Shown piece by piece: positions 34,061 through 43,636 of a stretch of 51,833 bases of DNA. The DNA lies in the NCBI GenBank assembly GCA_021820965.1, contig JAKACZ010000035.1:1-51833 (forward strand). Reading direction: 5' to 3'. Numbering within the stretch: the first letter of the stretch is position 1; each line of letters opens with the position of its first letter. The position numbers were made by a program, and so were the translations under genes. The DNA comes from Bacillota bacterium (GTDB taxonomy: Bacteria > Bacillota > Sulfobacillia > Sulfobacillales > Sulfobacillaceae). The notes beneath the pieces are model-generated. The model did not search any database. It was not told the origin of the DNA and was given only the letters and a program-made list of their open reading frames with translations.

Positions 34061-35536
34061 TTAGCGGCTCAACATGTCCGATAATTTGACAAACGTGCGG
34101 ACCATCACACCCGTCGGACCGTTCTTGGTCTGATTCAAGGGTGTGCACGGGGTCCAGGCGCTGCCGGCGATATCCAAATGGGCGTAGGGTACGTCGCCGG
34201 CGAACTCGGCGATAATCATGCCGGCGGTAATGGTTCCTGCCTCCCGGCCCGGCGAGTTCTTGATATCTGCCACTGAGGATCGATATAGACGTCGGTACTC
34301 GGGATAGATGGGCAGGCGCCACACGCGTTCCAAGGCAGCCTCAGACGCTTGCAGCACCAGACTGGCTAGCGCGTCGTTGGTGGCCACCAGACAGGTTGCT
34401 TCGTGGCCCAGCACCGTGATGGCAGCACCCGTCAACGTCGACGTTTCCACAATCCAATCTACGCCCAGATGCGCGGCGTAGCTGACCGCGTCTGACAAAA
34501 CGACTCGGCCTTCGGCATCGGTGTTGGTCACTTCGATGGTTTTCCCGTTGAATGCCTTGACGACATCGCCAGGTTTGTAGGCGGATCCTGATGGCATGTT
34601 TTGCGCTAACGCCATGATGCCCACAACATTGAGCGGAACTTTAAGATCCGATAGGGCGGCCATGGCACCCAGTACCGCCGCCGCTCCCAGCATGTCAAAC
34701 TTCATTTCTTCCATGCCAAGGCCAGGTTTAAGGCTGATGCCGCCTGAATCAAAGGTGATGCCCTTGCCCACCAGGGCCAGGGTGCGCCCGCCGCCATTAT
34801 ACCGCATGATGACCATGCGGGGTGGATGCACACTGCCGCTGCCGACTCCTAAAATGGCCTCCATGCCCAGTTCCCGCATTTTGTTCTGGTCCAGCACTTC
34901 CACGTCAAACCCGTGCTCCTGGCCCACTTTAACCGCTTCCTCCGCCAAGAGTTCAGGATACAGTTTGTTTGAGGGTCGCATACCGAGCTCGCGCGCGAAG
35001 TTCTCGGACCGGGCGACCACCTGGCCGCGTGTGACGCCGGCTTGCGCCTCCTCACCGAGGCCGAGCAGCAGCGCTTCTTGCAAGGATGGTTCAGTCTCTG
35101 GCTGGGCGTGATATCCGGCAAACTTCCAGCTGCCCACCAAGAGTCCATCGGTCGCGGCTTCAGCAATCTCGGCAGGATCCCGCCCCACGTCCGGAACCAG
35201 CCAGGCCACTCTGGCCGCCTTTTGCTTCAGTGCGGCTTGCGCTACCGCACCGGAGGCCAGCCTCAGTTCTCGGAGCGAGAAGTCGCTCTGAGGTCCCAGG
35301 CCCAGCACCAGAACTCGCCGTGGTTTGATGGACCCCAAAGTGGCTGTCGTCCACTCCGACAGCCACTGGCCAGAGCATTCCCCACGAGCCACCGCATCGC
35401 TCAACGACCCCTTGAGCCGCGTATCCAGTTCCTTGAGGACGCCCTCCAGTGGCGCCTCCTCAAAATGTCCGACGATTACCAGGTCTGTCGTCACGTCCCA
35501 GGGCTTTTGTTGGGAAATATGTACTGTTGTACTCAC
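34061..35536 (-). CDS. pepA: Leucyl aminopeptidase (M17)
   Basis: Cytosolic two-metal aminopeptidase that removes N-terminal residues from peptides. 491 residues, the usual length. The C-terminal catalytic domain has VGKGITFDSGGISLKPG (catalytic Lys and metal Asp), MKFDMLGAAAV and the signature NTDAEGRVVLSDA. GTG at 35536 follows AGGAGG. It is the last gene before a strong terminator, downstream of a membrane-type dipeptidase gene, which suggests a peptide-utilisation pair. Confidence 0.95.
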   Translation of the reverse strand: MSTTVHISQQKPWDVTTDLVIVGHFEEAPLEGVLKELDTRLKGSLSDAVARGECSGQWLSEWTTATLGSIKPRRVLVLGLGPQSDFSLRELRLASGAVAQAALKQKAARVAWLVPDVGRDPAEIAEAATDGLLVGSWKFAGYHAQPETEPSLQEALLLGLGEEAQAGVTRGQVVARSENFARELGMRPSNKLYPELLAEEAVKVGQEHGFDVEVLDQNKMRELGMEAILGVGSGSVHPPRMVIMRYNGGGRTLALVGKGITFDSGGISLKPGLGMEEMKFDMLGAAAVLGAMAALSDLKVPLNVVGIMALAQNMPSGSAYKPGDVVKAFNGKTIEVTNTDAEGRVVLSDAVSYAAHLGVDWIVETSTLTGAAITVLGHEATCLVATNDALASLVLQASEAALERVWRLPIYPEYRRLYRSSVADIKNSPGREAGTITAGMIIAEFAGDVPYAHLDIAGSAWTPCTPLNQTKNGPTGVMVRTFVKLSDMLSR

Positions 35537-35620
35537 GTTATCCTCCTCAGGTAACTCCCGGCGTTGACGCCCGCGTCGGGGGAACGCGGCCCCGACTGAT
35601 GATGGGGACAGTATCCCGAA

Positions 35621-36583
35621 TCAGCTCCAGGCTTGGGAGAAAAAGTCGTAATAATTGTATCCTAAAATCCGGCCAATCGACTCGTCGGAGAGCCCCCGCG
35701 CGCTCATCGCCTCGGCCAGCCGCACAAGCCGCGTCACGTCCTCCAGGCCGCTCACCGGCGTCTCGACCCCGTCAAAGTCGGATCCCAAACCGGTATGCCG
35801 ATCATCTCCCACCAGGCTAACCGCGTGCCAGATGTGATCGACCACGCGCTCCAAGTCTTGGTTCCCTTGTAAAAACTCGCGGACGAAAGTGATGCCCTGA
35901 ATGCCGCCCGCCTGAGCCAAGGCGCGAATTTGCGCATCCGACAAATTGCGCCGATGAGGCGCAAGCGCCCCACAGTTCGAGTGCGACGCCACCACTGGCA
36001 CGGTGGAAACCTCGAGCATGTCCCAAAAACCGGAATGGCTTAAGTGGGAAACATCCACCGTCATGCCGATGCGGTTCATCTCCTGAACTACGCGGCGGCC
36101 GTCCCGGCTAAGTCCACCACCGCCTGGGTCTTCCCCCGCGCCATCGGCCAGCGCGTTGCGCTGATTCCAGGTCAGACTCATCAAGCGCACCCCCAGTCGA
36201 TAGAGAAGGCGCACCATCGCCGGGTCAGTGCCCACGGCTTCGGCCCCCTCCACGGACACGACCGCGCCTAACTTACCGGTAGTGACGACCTGGGCTAGGC
36301 TGGCTTTGTCGAGCACCGGAGAGATCCACTCGGGATGATTCCCGATTTCTGACCAGAAGATGTCCAGGTACTGCATCAACCGACTCATCGCGCGCTCCGG
36401 CTTATACTCCGGCTCGACCCACAACGAAAAAAATTGGACGGTGTGACCCCCGTCCGCCATGCGCGGAAAATCCAGCTGCCCTGTATCCGATCGGGTGGAT
36501 AAATGGCGTTCCCCACGAAGCACACTGCCTAAGCTATCGGCGTGGGTGTCAATAATCGGGAAATAGTGTCCATGAAACTGCAC
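35621..36583 (-). CDS. Peptidase M19 (membrane dipeptidase family)
   Basis: Zinc dipeptidase of the renal-dipeptidase family, cleaving dipeptides including ones with D-residues. 320 residues. Metal ligands appear as IIDTHADS (HxD near the N terminus), the bridging Glu in VVSVEGAEAV, and TVDVSHLSHSGFWDM and ASHSNCGALAPHRRNL (His ligands), with LGSDFDGVE near the end. No signal peptide or anchor is visible, so it is cytoplasmic. GTG at 36583 lies two bases after the ymdB stop, behind a long G-rich Shine-Dalgarno. Confidence 0.92.
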   Translation of the reverse strand: MQFHGHYFPIIDTHADSLGSVLRGERHLSTRSDTGQLDFPRMADGGHTVQFFSLWVEPEYKPERAMSRLMQYLDIFWSEIGNHPEWISPVLDKASLAQVVTTGKLGAVVSVEGAEAVGTDPAMVRLLYRLGVRLMSLTWNQRNALADGAGEDPGGGGLSRDGRRVVQEMNRIGMTVDVSHLSHSGFWDMLEVSTVPVVASHSNCGALAPHRRNLSDAQIRALAQAGGIQGITFVREFLQGNQDLERVVDHIWHAVSLVGDDRHTGLGSDFDGVETPVSGLEDVTRLVRLAEAMSARGLSDESIGRILGYNYYDFFSQAWS

Positions 36584-36585
36584 AA

Positions 36586-37371
36586 TTAGCCCCCCTCCCG
36601 GATGAAAAACCGTTCGATGCGGGTCGCTAGGCCCAGGCTTGGGTCAATGTCGACCATAAGCGCGCCAAATTGACCCAGTCCCTGCGCCGTATCAAACCGG
36701 AGCGGCATCTGTGTCTTGAGTTTTTGAATGACTAAATCCGTTTTCACCCCTAAGACCGAATCCGTCGGCCCGGTCATGCCCAAATCGGTAATGAACGCGG
36801 TTCCGTGCGGCAAGATACGCTCATCCGCTGTTTGCACGTGGGTATGGGTGCCAACGACGGCGGCGGTTCGTCCGTCCAAATACCATGCCATAGCCGCCTT
36901 TTCCGACGTGGTCTCGGCATGAAAATCCACTAGCACACACGACACCTCACCATCCAACGAGTCCAAAAGGTCGTCGATCGCGCGAAAGGGGTCGTCGTAA
37001 TGAAACGGCATGAAGGCCCGGCCGGAGAGATTGACGACCGCAACCGGAATCCCGCCAGGGCTTACCACCAAATAACCTCGGCCGGGGGTGTCCGGGGGGA
37101 GGTTTAAGGGGCGGAGAATCTGGGGCACCTCGTCAATGAACTGAAAGATTTCTTTTTTATCGAAAATATGATTGCCGGAGGTCAGCACATCAATCCCCGA
37201 GCTTAACAGCTCATCGGATACGGGATGCGTCAAGCCGTTGCCCCCGGCGGCATTTTCGCCGTTGGCCACCACCAAATCGATGGCCAGGGATTCCCGCATG
37301 GCACGGACACGCTGCGTGATCATGCGCCGCCCGGTCTTTCCGACGATGTCTCCGATGAAGAGAATCCGCAT
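36586..37371 (-). CDS. ymdB: YmdB-family metallophosphoesterase
   Basis: A 261-residue calcineurin-like phosphoesterase that hydrolyses 2',3'-cyclic nucleotides in Bacillus and influences biofilm and RNA decay. Metal-binding motifs in order: IGDIVGKTGR (7-16), NGENAAGGNGL, TSGNHIFDKK, VDFHAETTSEK and GTHTHVQTAD. ATG at 37371 has GGGAGG upstream. In Bacillus ymdB sits beside rny (RNase Y) and downstream of recA; here recA-recX is close but no rny lies between them. Confidence 0.92.
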   Translation of the reverse strand: MRILFIGDIVGKTGRRMITQRVRAMRESLAIDLVVANGENAAGGNGLTHPVSDELLSSGIDVLTSGNHIFDKKEIFQFIDEVPQILRPLNLPPDTPGRGYLVVSPGGIPVAVVNLSGRAFMPFHYDDPFRAIDDLLDSLDGEVSCVLVDFHAETTSEKAAMAWYLDGRTAAVVGTHTHVQTADERILPHGTAFITDLGMTGPTDSVLGVKTDLVIQKLKTQMPLRFDTAQGLGQFGALMVDIDPSLGLATRIERFFIREGG

Positions 37372-37383
37372 CCGCCGGCCTCC

Positions 37384-37896
37384 CTAGGTGTTGAAAATCA
37401 GCACGCGACCTTCGTCGCGCATGGCGACCAGTTGACCTGACCCTTCCTGAATGAGCGTCTGCAACCGCTCTTGAATGGTCTCCTCTTGCACCATCATATC
37501 TTCCTCCAGGAGATCGTGCGGATCGTACAGCACCGTCAATTCCGCGTGGTCGCGGAAGATTTCTATGAGAATGCCGATTTCCTCCACCGACACCGTATCC
37601 GTGTCGCGAGTCAGCTCAATGGTGGTCACGTCGGAACTCACATCGCGGGCCAACTCAATTGTACTCAAAGGCCGCCTGGTCATTTGCCGGTAGCTTATCA
37701 ACGACGCCGTCGCATTGTCGACCAGCGGCATCCAGACGCCATCGGAGATCGCGCCGCGCACAACAAAGGTCACTTGAAGCGTTTTGGCCTCGGGGTTGCA
37801 TTGCACGCTGGACACTTCCGGATACCGCATCAACACCGCGATGAGCGTGCCTAATCCACGTGTACTACCGCCCCAGCCGAACGATGGCATGTGCAT
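37384..37896 (-). CDS. Unknown conserved-looking protein (170 residues)
   Basis: No family recognised. Mixed alpha-beta composition, no membrane segment. A short N-terminal Gly-rich loop (SFGWGGSTRG) is followed by strands (QVTFVVRG), a Thr/Asp-rich middle with repeated (T/S)xIELxRD units, and an acidic helical C terminus (HDLLEEDMMVQEETIQERLQTLIQ). ATG at 37896 has AAAGGGG upstream. It lies 12 bases before ymdB on the same strand, thus probably co-transcribed. Codon use agrees with neighbours, supporting a real gene. Confidence 0.7.
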   Translation of the reverse strand: MHMPSFGWGGSTRGLGTLIAVLMRYPEVSSVQCNPEAKTLQVTFVVRGAISDGVWMPLVDNATASLISYRQMTRRPLSTIELARDVSSDVTTIELTRDTDTVSVEEIGILIEIFRDHAELTVLYDPHDLLEEDMMVQEETIQERLQTLIQEGSGQLVAMRDEGRVLIFNT

Positions 37897-37968
37897 AGTG
37901 ACACCCCTTTCTGATTGCTTTCCGCGCCGTACATTCTATGTCACGGAAGGCCCGTAGGCGGGTTGCCT

Positions 37969-38199
37969 CTACCGGACCGGTGCATTCCAGATATCGGTAT
38001 TCTTCGTCATCCGATTCAGGCAGGGTTCGCGGTATGGGGCCGGCGGCCGCCGGGATTGTACCCCCACACCTGCCGTAGGGAGGCCGGATTTCCACAGATG
38101 GGTGATTGGGTGCGCCGGGGCGCAGTCGGGACAACGGCCTAAGCGCTGGGCCACGCGTTTTTTTGCAAGTCCGACATCAATTACCGTCCATGCCATGCC
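37969..38199 (-). CDS. Possible small zinc-ribbon-like protein, perhaps frameshifted
   Basis: Minus-strand frame starting near ATG 38199 ([28 protein letters not shown]), inside the end of recX. It carries a CPDC knuckle; a second plausible coding run with RCGGTI and later YRYLECTGPVEATRLRAF lies in the next frame (to about 37920). A single frameshift near 38100 would join them to a protein of about 90-100 residues with two Cys pairs. As it stands the product is 76 residues. Weak case, no family recognised. Confidence 0.35.
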   Translation of the reverse strand, partial: GMAWTVIDVGLAKKRVAQRLGRCPDCAPAHPITHLWKSGLPTAGVGVQSRRPPAPYREPCLNRMTKNTDIWNAPVR

Positions 38200-38641
38200 C
38201 CTCATCACTCCTCTCCCCGCCTGCGATACGGTAAATGACGCTGGCGGGAAATCCCTCGCGGGCCAAATGCCGCATCAAGCGGGCACGCCCTTTGGGACTG
38301 CTTATATCGTAACGCTGTCGCAGCGGTTCGGCAATCGTCAGCCAGTTTACCTCCGCCATGAGAGACTGCATCACCGATTCGGTGATTTCCGAGGAAACAC
38401 CCCGGCTTAAAAGGCGACTGGTGATATGCCGCGGTCCCTCGTGCCGTTCCAGGCTCTGGCGCACCACCGCGTCCGCGATTGGTCGATCGTCGAGCAAACC
38501 CAGCCGCGACAACTCGGCTAGCGCGTGGTTAACCTCATCGGCGGGGTAACCGCGCTGCCCCAGCCGGAGCTTCACCTCGTGCACGGTGAGACTCCGCTGA
38601 CTGAGCCAGCGGAGCGCGGTCGATGTCGCACTAGTCGGCAT
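38177..38641 (-). CDS. recX: Regulatory protein RecX
   Basis: Modulator of RecA filaments. 154 residues: three-helix repeats typical of the family, with [44 protein letters not shown] first repeat and [20 protein letters not shown] in the last repeat. The start overlaps the recA stop by 11 bases (ATG 38641), a common recA-recX arrangement. Length is within the family range. It continues the minus-strand recombination cluster. Confidence 0.9.
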   Translation of the reverse strand: MPTSATSTALRWLSQRSLTVHEVKLRLGQRGYPADEVNHALAELSRLGLLDDRPIADAVVRQSLERHEGPRHITSRLLSRGVSSEITESVMQSLMAEVNWLTIAEPLRQRYDISSPKGRARLMRHLAREGFPASVIYRIAGGERSDEGHGMDGN

Positions 38642-39665
38642 CGCTCGGCACTGGTTGCGGCATGTTCGGTCCCGGCTGTCCCTGCACCTCGGATCGGATG
38701 CGGCGCTCTAGTTCATCGGCCAGGTCCGGATTGCCTTTCAAGTAGTCACGGGTATTCTCCCGGCCTTGGCCCAGCCGGGTATCGCCGTACGCATACCAGG
38801 CACCGCTCTTTTGCACGAAGCCCATGTCAACGGCCAGGTCTAAGATGCTGCCCTCGCGTGAAATGCCTTCTCCATACAAAATATCAAACTCCGCTTGCTT
38901 GAAGGGAGGAGCGACCTTGTTCTTCACCACTTTGATACGGGTGCGGTTGCCCACCACCTCGGTTCCATTCTTGAGCGAATCAATCCGCCGCACTTCTAAT
39001 CGAATGGATGAGTAAAACTTCAACGCGCGTCCGCCGGGTGTGGTTTCGGGGTTGCCGAACATAACCCCGACCTTTTCGCGCAACTGGTTGATGAAGACAC
39101 ACACCGTCCGCGACTTGGAAATGGCCCCGGTCAGCTTCCTCAGCGCCTGCGACATAAGCCGGGCCTGCAGTCCCACGTGGGCGTCGCCCATTTCTCCTTC
39201 GATTTCCGCGCGCGGCACCAACGCTGCCACTGAGTCAACCACCACAATGTCCACAGCGCCCGATCGTACCAGCGCCTCGGCTATCTCCAGCGCCTGTTCG
39301 CCGGTATCCGGCTGCGAGATGAGTAAGTCGTCCAGGTTGACGCCCAGACGCGAAGTGTAAGTGGGATCCAATGCGTGCTCCACATCAATGAACGCCGCTA
39401 CGCCACCCGATTTTTGCGCCTGCGCAATTGCATGCAGTGCCACCGTGGTCTTGCCTGACGACTCCTGACCATAAATCTCCACCACGCGTCCACGCGGCAG
39501 GCCACCAACTCCCATCGCCAAATCCAAGGTTAGGCAGCCGGTCGAGATAACCTCCACCGAAGAACGGCTGGCTTCTTGGCCTAGCCGCATGATGGAACCT
39601 TTACCGAACTGCTTTTCTATCTGTGCCAAAGCGAGATCCAGCGCTTTATCACGATCTATCGGCAT
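38631..39665 (-). CDS. recA: Recombinase RecA
   Basis: Strand-exchange protein and co-protease for LexA cleavage. 344 residues, normal. Walker A GQESSGKT (66-73), Walker B-like [21 protein letters not shown]1 loop [22 protein letters not shown] and L2 region [25 protein letters not shown] at 39665 follows a GAAGGGGGAG site. The C terminus is acidic as usual. In this window it can act with LexA (13796) and RecX. Confidence 0.97.
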   Translation of the reverse strand: MPIDRDKALDLALAQIEKQFGKGSIMRLGQEASRSSVEVISTGCLTLDLAMGVGGLPRGRVVEIYGQESSGKTTVALHAIAQAQKSGGVAAFIDVEHALDPTYTSRLGVNLDDLLISQPDTGEQALEIAEALVRSGAVDIVVVDSVAALVPRAEIEGEMGDAHVGLQARLMSQALRKLTGAISKSRTVCVFINQLREKVGVMFGNPETTPGGRALKFYSSIRLEVRRIDSLKNGTEVVGNRTRIKVVKNKVAPPFKQAEFDILYGEGISREGSILDLAVDMGFVQKSGAWYAYGDTRLGQGRENTRDYLKGNPDLADELERRIRSEVQGQPGPNMPQPVPSDAD

Positions 39666-39721
39666 TTCTTCTCCCCCTTCACTTCTGGGGCAACAATTCG
39701 CGTTTTGACGGCGAACTCCTG

Positions 39722-41299
39722 CTAGCGCGGGCGCGCCGGTTCAAGATTGACGCTCTTTCCTCGAATCATAATCGATCCGACATTTTGCAGCACCTTCCTG
39801 ACCGCGTCTTTGGGCATTTCGACAAAGGTAAAGCGATCATAAATGTCGATAAGTCCAATGACGCTGCCCTGAATGCCTGCCCCTTCCGCCAGGCCCCGCA
39901 CAATATCAGCCGGGGACACCCGGTCAATCCGTCCCAAATTGAGGAAGAGTCGCACCATACCCGGTTCGGCTCCGGTTTCACCATATTCGCTGTCGTCAGT
40001 CGTGTCGTGCCCCTTTTCCGCCATGAGGCGAATCGCGGCCGCGGCAATGTCGACAGAGTCAAACTGCTCGGCCAGCTGCATTACCAACTCCTGGTACTGA
40101 GGCAAGACGCCATGCTGGATCTCCTCTGCCAGCCGCTGTTTTAGCGCTTCTCGCTGCTTTTCTGCCACATCGGCCAGGGTTGGGAGCGGCCGGCGCTTGA
40201 GGCGCACTCGGAGAACGCGCTCCATTTGCCGCAGTTGACGAAACTCCTTGGGGTGAATCAGCGAGACGGCTGTTCCGGCGCGGCCGGCCCGCCCGGTTCG
40301 CCCAATCCGGTGAACATAGCTCTCCGTGTCTTGCGGCAGGTCATAGTTAATGACGTGGCTGACGTTTTCAATGTCGAGGCCGCGGGCCGCCACATCGGTC
40401 GCGACCAGGATTTCACTGCCCCCGTCTTTGAACCGCTTCATCACCCGGTTGCGCTGAACTTGGTTCAGGTCGCCGTGAATGGCTTCGGCTGTATAACCAC
40501 GTGCTTGCAGCCCCTCGGTCAGTTCATCCACCCGCTTTTTTGTGCGGCAGAAAATGATGGTGCGTTCCGCCCCCTCCATATCCAGGATACGGGTTAGCGC
40601 GTCTAGCTTCTCATACTCTCGCACTTCATAAAACACCTGATCGGTGAGCGGCACCGTCAGCCGCTCCGGGCTAATGTTGACATGCACCGGGTCTTTAAGA
40701 AAACGCCGCGCCAGTTTGGCAATCGGATCCGGTACAGTGGCGGAGAATAACAGCGTCTGCCGCTCTTCGGGCACGTTCTCGAGAATAAACTCCACGTCCT
40801 CGATGAAACCCATGTCCAGCATTTCATCGGCTTCATCAAGCACCATCATGCGTACGTGGTCCAGCCTCAGAGTTCCGCGTCGAATGTGGTCCATCACTCG
40901 TCCCGGCGTGCCAATGACTACTTGGGCACCATGCTCCAATGCGCGGAGCTGGCGGTCATACGACTGGCCGCCGTATATGGGCACCACCTTAACTCCGGCA
41001 AACTTGCCGATTTTCGTGATTTCTTCTGAGACCTGGATGGCAAGCTCACGGGTTGGAGCCAACACCAGCGCCTGCACACGCCTCGACCGGTGGTCCAGCC
41101 GCTCGACGATCGGTACCCCAAACGCCGCGGTCTTGCCCGTCCCGGTTTGGGCCTGGCCGATCAGATCCCGCCCCTCAAGAATTAGTGGGATGGTTCTTTT
41201 CTGAATCGGCGACGGCTCTTCAAATCCCATAGTGGTCAAGGCCCGCAAAATGGCCGGTGACAAGTTCATGGATTGAAACGTAGTTTCTTGTTCAGTCAT
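39722..41299 (-). CDS. DEAD-box RNA helicase with DbpA-type RNA-binding domain
   Basis: 525 residues. Helicase core with Q motif ([13 protein letters not shown]), Walker [13 protein letters not shown] ([13 protein letters not shown]), SAT (LFSATVP), and the C-terminal motifs [11 protein letters not shown] and [12 protein letters not shown]-terminal DbpA/CsdA RNA-binding domain (about 450-520, with [21 protein letters not shown]) binds structured RNA, so roles in ribosome assembly or mRNA unwinding are likely (DeaD/CshA class). ATG at 41299 follows AAAGGAG. It lies between cinA and recA on the same strand. Confidence 0.94.
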   Translation of the reverse strand: MTEQETTFQSMNLSPAILRALTTMGFEEPSPIQKRTIPLILEGRDLIGQAQTGTGKTAAFGVPIVERLDHRSRRVQALVLAPTRELAIQVSEEITKIGKFAGVKVVPIYGGQSYDRQLRALEHGAQVVIGTPGRVMDHIRRGTLRLDHVRMMVLDEADEMLDMGFIEDVEFILENVPEERQTLLFSATVPDPIAKLARRFLKDPVHVNISPERLTVPLTDQVFYEVREYEKLDALTRILDMEGAERTIIFCRTKKRVDELTEGLQARGYTAEAIHGDLNQVQRNRVMKRFKDGGSEILVATDVAARGLDIENVSHVINYDLPQDTESYVHRIGRTGRAGRAGTAVSLIHPKEFRQLRQMERVLRVRLKRRPLPTLADVAEKQREALKQRLAEEIQHGVLPQYQELVMQLAEQFDSVDIAAAAIRLMAEKGHDTTDDSEYGETGAEPGMVRLFLNLGRIDRVSPADIVRGLAEGAGIQGSVIGLIDIYDRFTFVEMPKDAVRKVLQNVGSIMIRGKSVNLEPARPR

Positions 41300-41327
41300 A
41301 GGTAACTCCTTTGCCTAATGAGTTTCT

Positions 41328-42569
41328 TTAAATGCTCAGTAGCGTGGGTAACTCCAAGAGCTCCCATGCTGCACTAATAGCGGTGTGCGCGGCAATTCTC
41401 CGCACCGACTGACGGTCCAACGGCGTGTAGCGCCGGCGCACAACCTCGCCGTCCACATCCACCGCAGCTACATAAAACGTGCCCACCGGGTTCTCCTCGG
41501 TCCCACCGTCGGGCCCCGCAAATCCGGTGGAACTTATCCCGATATCAGTGGAGAACAGGTCGCGCGCCGCCCGCGCCATGGCCAGTGCACAGGCCTCACT
41601 CACCGCGCCGGACTCCGAGAGCACTTCGCTCGGCACCCCAAAACGGGCCTTGTGTACGTCGGTATAAGCAACAACCCCGCCGGCGACGGCCTGGGAGGCG
41701 CCAGGTACCGCAACCAAGTGAGAACAAATCATCCCGCCGGTCAGGGATTCCATCAAGGCCACGCGTTTCCCCCGTGATGACAACCAGCGCACTAAATATG
41801 CTTCCCGACTCTCCCGCCCCAGTTCAAAGACGGGGGCCGGTATCCGGCTTTTTACCCAGGCCCGACTGCGCTCTTGGAGAATCCGGCCCGCCGGGGAGTC
41901 AGGCGTCTCGATGCGGATGTCCACCCGACCCGGCTGAGCGTAAATTCCCGCCCGCGGGTGCTCCCCTTCAAATAGGGGCCATAAATGCGAGGCCACGGCC
42001 GACTCGCCTAAATCGAATACCGACAACGTCTCGCGGTGAATGGGTCCTCTGGTATGCTGGCCCAGCCACGGCGACATATCGGTCTCCGCGATACCTTGAA
42101 GCTCATGCGGAGGACCCGGCAACAACACCAGATACCGGCCGTTGACGGCAATGAGTTGGCCAGGAGCCTGGCCCCGAGGGTTCATCCATATCGTCGCCCC
42201 CGCGATAGTTCGAGCCTGACGGCGGATGGAGTTTTGCCATCCGGCGGCGTGGCTCTGGCGAGACCCAATATGGTCAAAAACCCGGGGATCTATCGTGATA
42301 TCCCGGTTCAAGAGTGTCGCTATCGCATCAAGGGTGCGGTCATCAGCCGTCGGACCGAGCCCTCCCATCACCACCGTCAAATCGGCGGCCTCCGTGGCTT
42401 GATGCACGGCCTGGCCAATTGCCGACTCCGCATCCGGCACCACACAGTGCAATGTCGGCCGAACACCAAAACTCATCAAAAAATTGGCCATCCAGGCGGC
42501 GTTCGTGTTCACCGTTTCGCCCCATAGCACCTCGTCACCAACGGCGATGAGATGGGCGGTTTCAATCAT
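41328..42569 (-). CDS. cinA: CinA-family competence/damage-inducible protein
   Basis: About 413 residues: N-terminal MoaB/MogA-like molybdopterin-binding domain (VGDEVLWGETVNTNAAW, GGLGPTADDRTLDA) and a C-terminal CinA/PncC nicotinamide-mononucleotide amidase domain (ALMESLTGGMICSHLVAVPGAS, VAYTDVHK, STGFAGPDGGTEENPVGTFYVA). In Firmicutes it is co-transcribed with recA and linked to competence and pyridine-nucleotide salvage. The start is ATG at 42569 (MIETAHLIAVGDE); the frame further upstream enters the right end of the IscB element and is not native. No good Shine-Dalgarno precedes it, possibly because the insertion removed the original leader. Confidence 0.93.
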   Translation of the reverse strand: MIETAHLIAVGDEVLWGETVNTNAAWMANFLMSFGVRPTLHCVVPDAESAIGQAVHQATEAADLTVVMGGLGPTADDRTLDAIATLLNRDITIDPRVFDHIGSRQSHAAGWQNSIRRQARTIAGATIWMNPRGQAPGQLIAVNGRYLVLLPGPPHELQGIAETDMSPWLGQHTRGPIHRETLSVFDLGESAVASHLWPLFEGEHPRAGIYAQPGRVDIRIETPDSPAGRILQERSRAWVKSRIPAPVFELGRESREAYLVRWLSSRGKRVALMESLTGGMICSHLVAVPGASQAVAGGVVAYTDVHKARFGVPSEVLSESGAVSEACALAMARAARDLFSTDIGISSTGFAGPDGGTEENPVGTFYVAAVDVDGEVVRRRYTPLDRQSVRRIAAHTAISAAWELLELPTLLSI

Positions 42570-42616
42570 CCAGTTGCGCGGGAAATCTCGGCCTTGAATC
42601 CGGTGAGAGACAGCGC

Positions 42617-42633
42617 GGCAGGTTATGCCTGCC
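42617..42633 (-). repeat. Right-end hairpin of the IscB element
   Basis: GGCAGG, loop, CCTGCC: a perfect 6-bp stem immediately after the end of the iscB-derived reading frame, where IS200/IS605-family elements carry a subterminal palindrome. It lies 48 bases before the cinA start. Confidence 0.55.
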
Positions 42634-43345
42634 CTATTCCCGCTTCTCCTTTCTCCGAGGCTATTTTTGTGAGCGCACACCCGTAGCCATCCGCTCACTC
42701 AAGGACCGTGTCGCAGCGATAGGATATCCCTGGGACCAAACCTTTTGCGGTTCGGATCTTGAAGTTGCCACGCCCACGTAGGTCCCGACTCTTGCCGACA
42801 ACGACGTTTTTTTGCCTATGTCGCCGGTTTGGAACCCGAGTTGCCGTTCGCAACGCCTCCGGTATCGCCGCACAAACCGGGATTTGTTGAGCCGTAGGAA
42901 CTTGCCATTGATGGCGGTTAAACTGAGTACGGTACTCGCTGGCGATCTTCACGTCCATGCCCGTGGCCTTGAAGTGCCGGAACAAGGCCCGGCGGCCGCT
43001 ATGGACCGTCGCGGCGCCCCCGAGCGTTTGGGACCGCAGTAATAATGCCCCGACACGATTCGGACCACCCGCCAGAAACTCGGTGAGGGCTTGCCATTGA
43101 TTACCAGGGTGGTACGCGACAGTGAGATTGCTCACTCGGTCTGATCCGCCCGGGACTTTGGGATGTATATACTCAATCTCAAGCGGCACATTCCGTGCAC
43201 CGCAATAAGCGCAGCGGCGGCCCCACTTCTCCAGAGGCCCCATGCGGTCGAACATCCCCCGTCCTCTCTCCAACAGCAGCCGTGGCCGTTTCTCCGAACA
43301 CGGCATCAGCGGCTTCTTATGTTTGTCGAGAACCAATACCGCCGT
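42623..43345 (-). pseudogene. iscB: Inactivated IscB (RuvC/HNH RNA-guided nuclease of IS200/IS605 elements)
   Basis: The product begins (K/T)AVLVLDKHKKPLMPCSEKR, the PLMP domain of IscB. It then jumps directly to the HNH domain (GRRCAYCG, 40-46): RuvC-I, the bridge helix and RuvC-II, about 200 residues, are deleted in frame. In HNH the catalytic His is Tyr56 (IEYIHP for IEHIHP) and the second zinc Cys pair is lost (AYHPGN for AxHxCN-type CxxC). The RuvC-III Asp is missing (QQIPVCAA). Two frameshifts (near 42870 and 42770) displace the FQTGDI...VGTYVGVATSR segment. The expected start codon is ACG (43345), and CGA to TGA gives a stop before ADGYGCALTK. Every nuclease centre is destroyed. Confidence 0.85.
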
Positions 43346-43620
43346 CTTTCTCTCCTTCCTCCTACGGACCTCGTGACGTAGCCCTTCGGCCCCATCGCCC
43401 CCCGGAAATGCCTCTCGCCGGCTCTCCCCTTTCGGGACGGCGGAAACCGTCGGATTTTTCCTTACACCCCGTGATTCCGGTCGGGCAGAGCGGCCAAGTA
43501 AGGAAGCATTCTCCGGCGCGTCTTAACGGTCTATGCAAACGCGGTGCGTTGATTACCGCTTCCCTCTGGTCAACCCAGTGAGATTGCCCCCAGATCCGCC
43601 TTTAGGGCGGGGTAGTTGAC
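43346..43620 (-). ncRNA. IscB omega RNA (HEARO RNA), scaffold
   Basis: On the minus strand this begins with GTCAACTACCCCGCC, then a CCTAAAGGCGG hairpin, GGCAATCTCACTGGGTTGACC (which pairs back with GGTCAAC), then GCCGGAGAATGCTTCCTTACTTGG, GGAATCACGGGGTG and GAGAGCCGGCGAGAGGC, and ends beside the iscB frame. These are the conserved blocks of the HNH-endonuclease-associated RNA (HEARO) that guides IscB. The blocks look intact by eye, in contrast to the protein. The adjacent 5' 16 bases (about 43621-43636) would be the guide segment supplied by flanking DNA. Confidence 0.85.
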
Positions 43621-43636
43621 CTGATCACCCGGTTCT

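Noticed and set aside
36044..36271. Plus-strand small frames inside the dipeptidase and pepA genes
   Set aside because: Shadows of well-supported genes on the minus strand.
43163..43581. Plus-strand open frames over the omega RNA
   Set aside because: Antisense to the RNA; no start site or motif, and composition follows the RNA hairpins.
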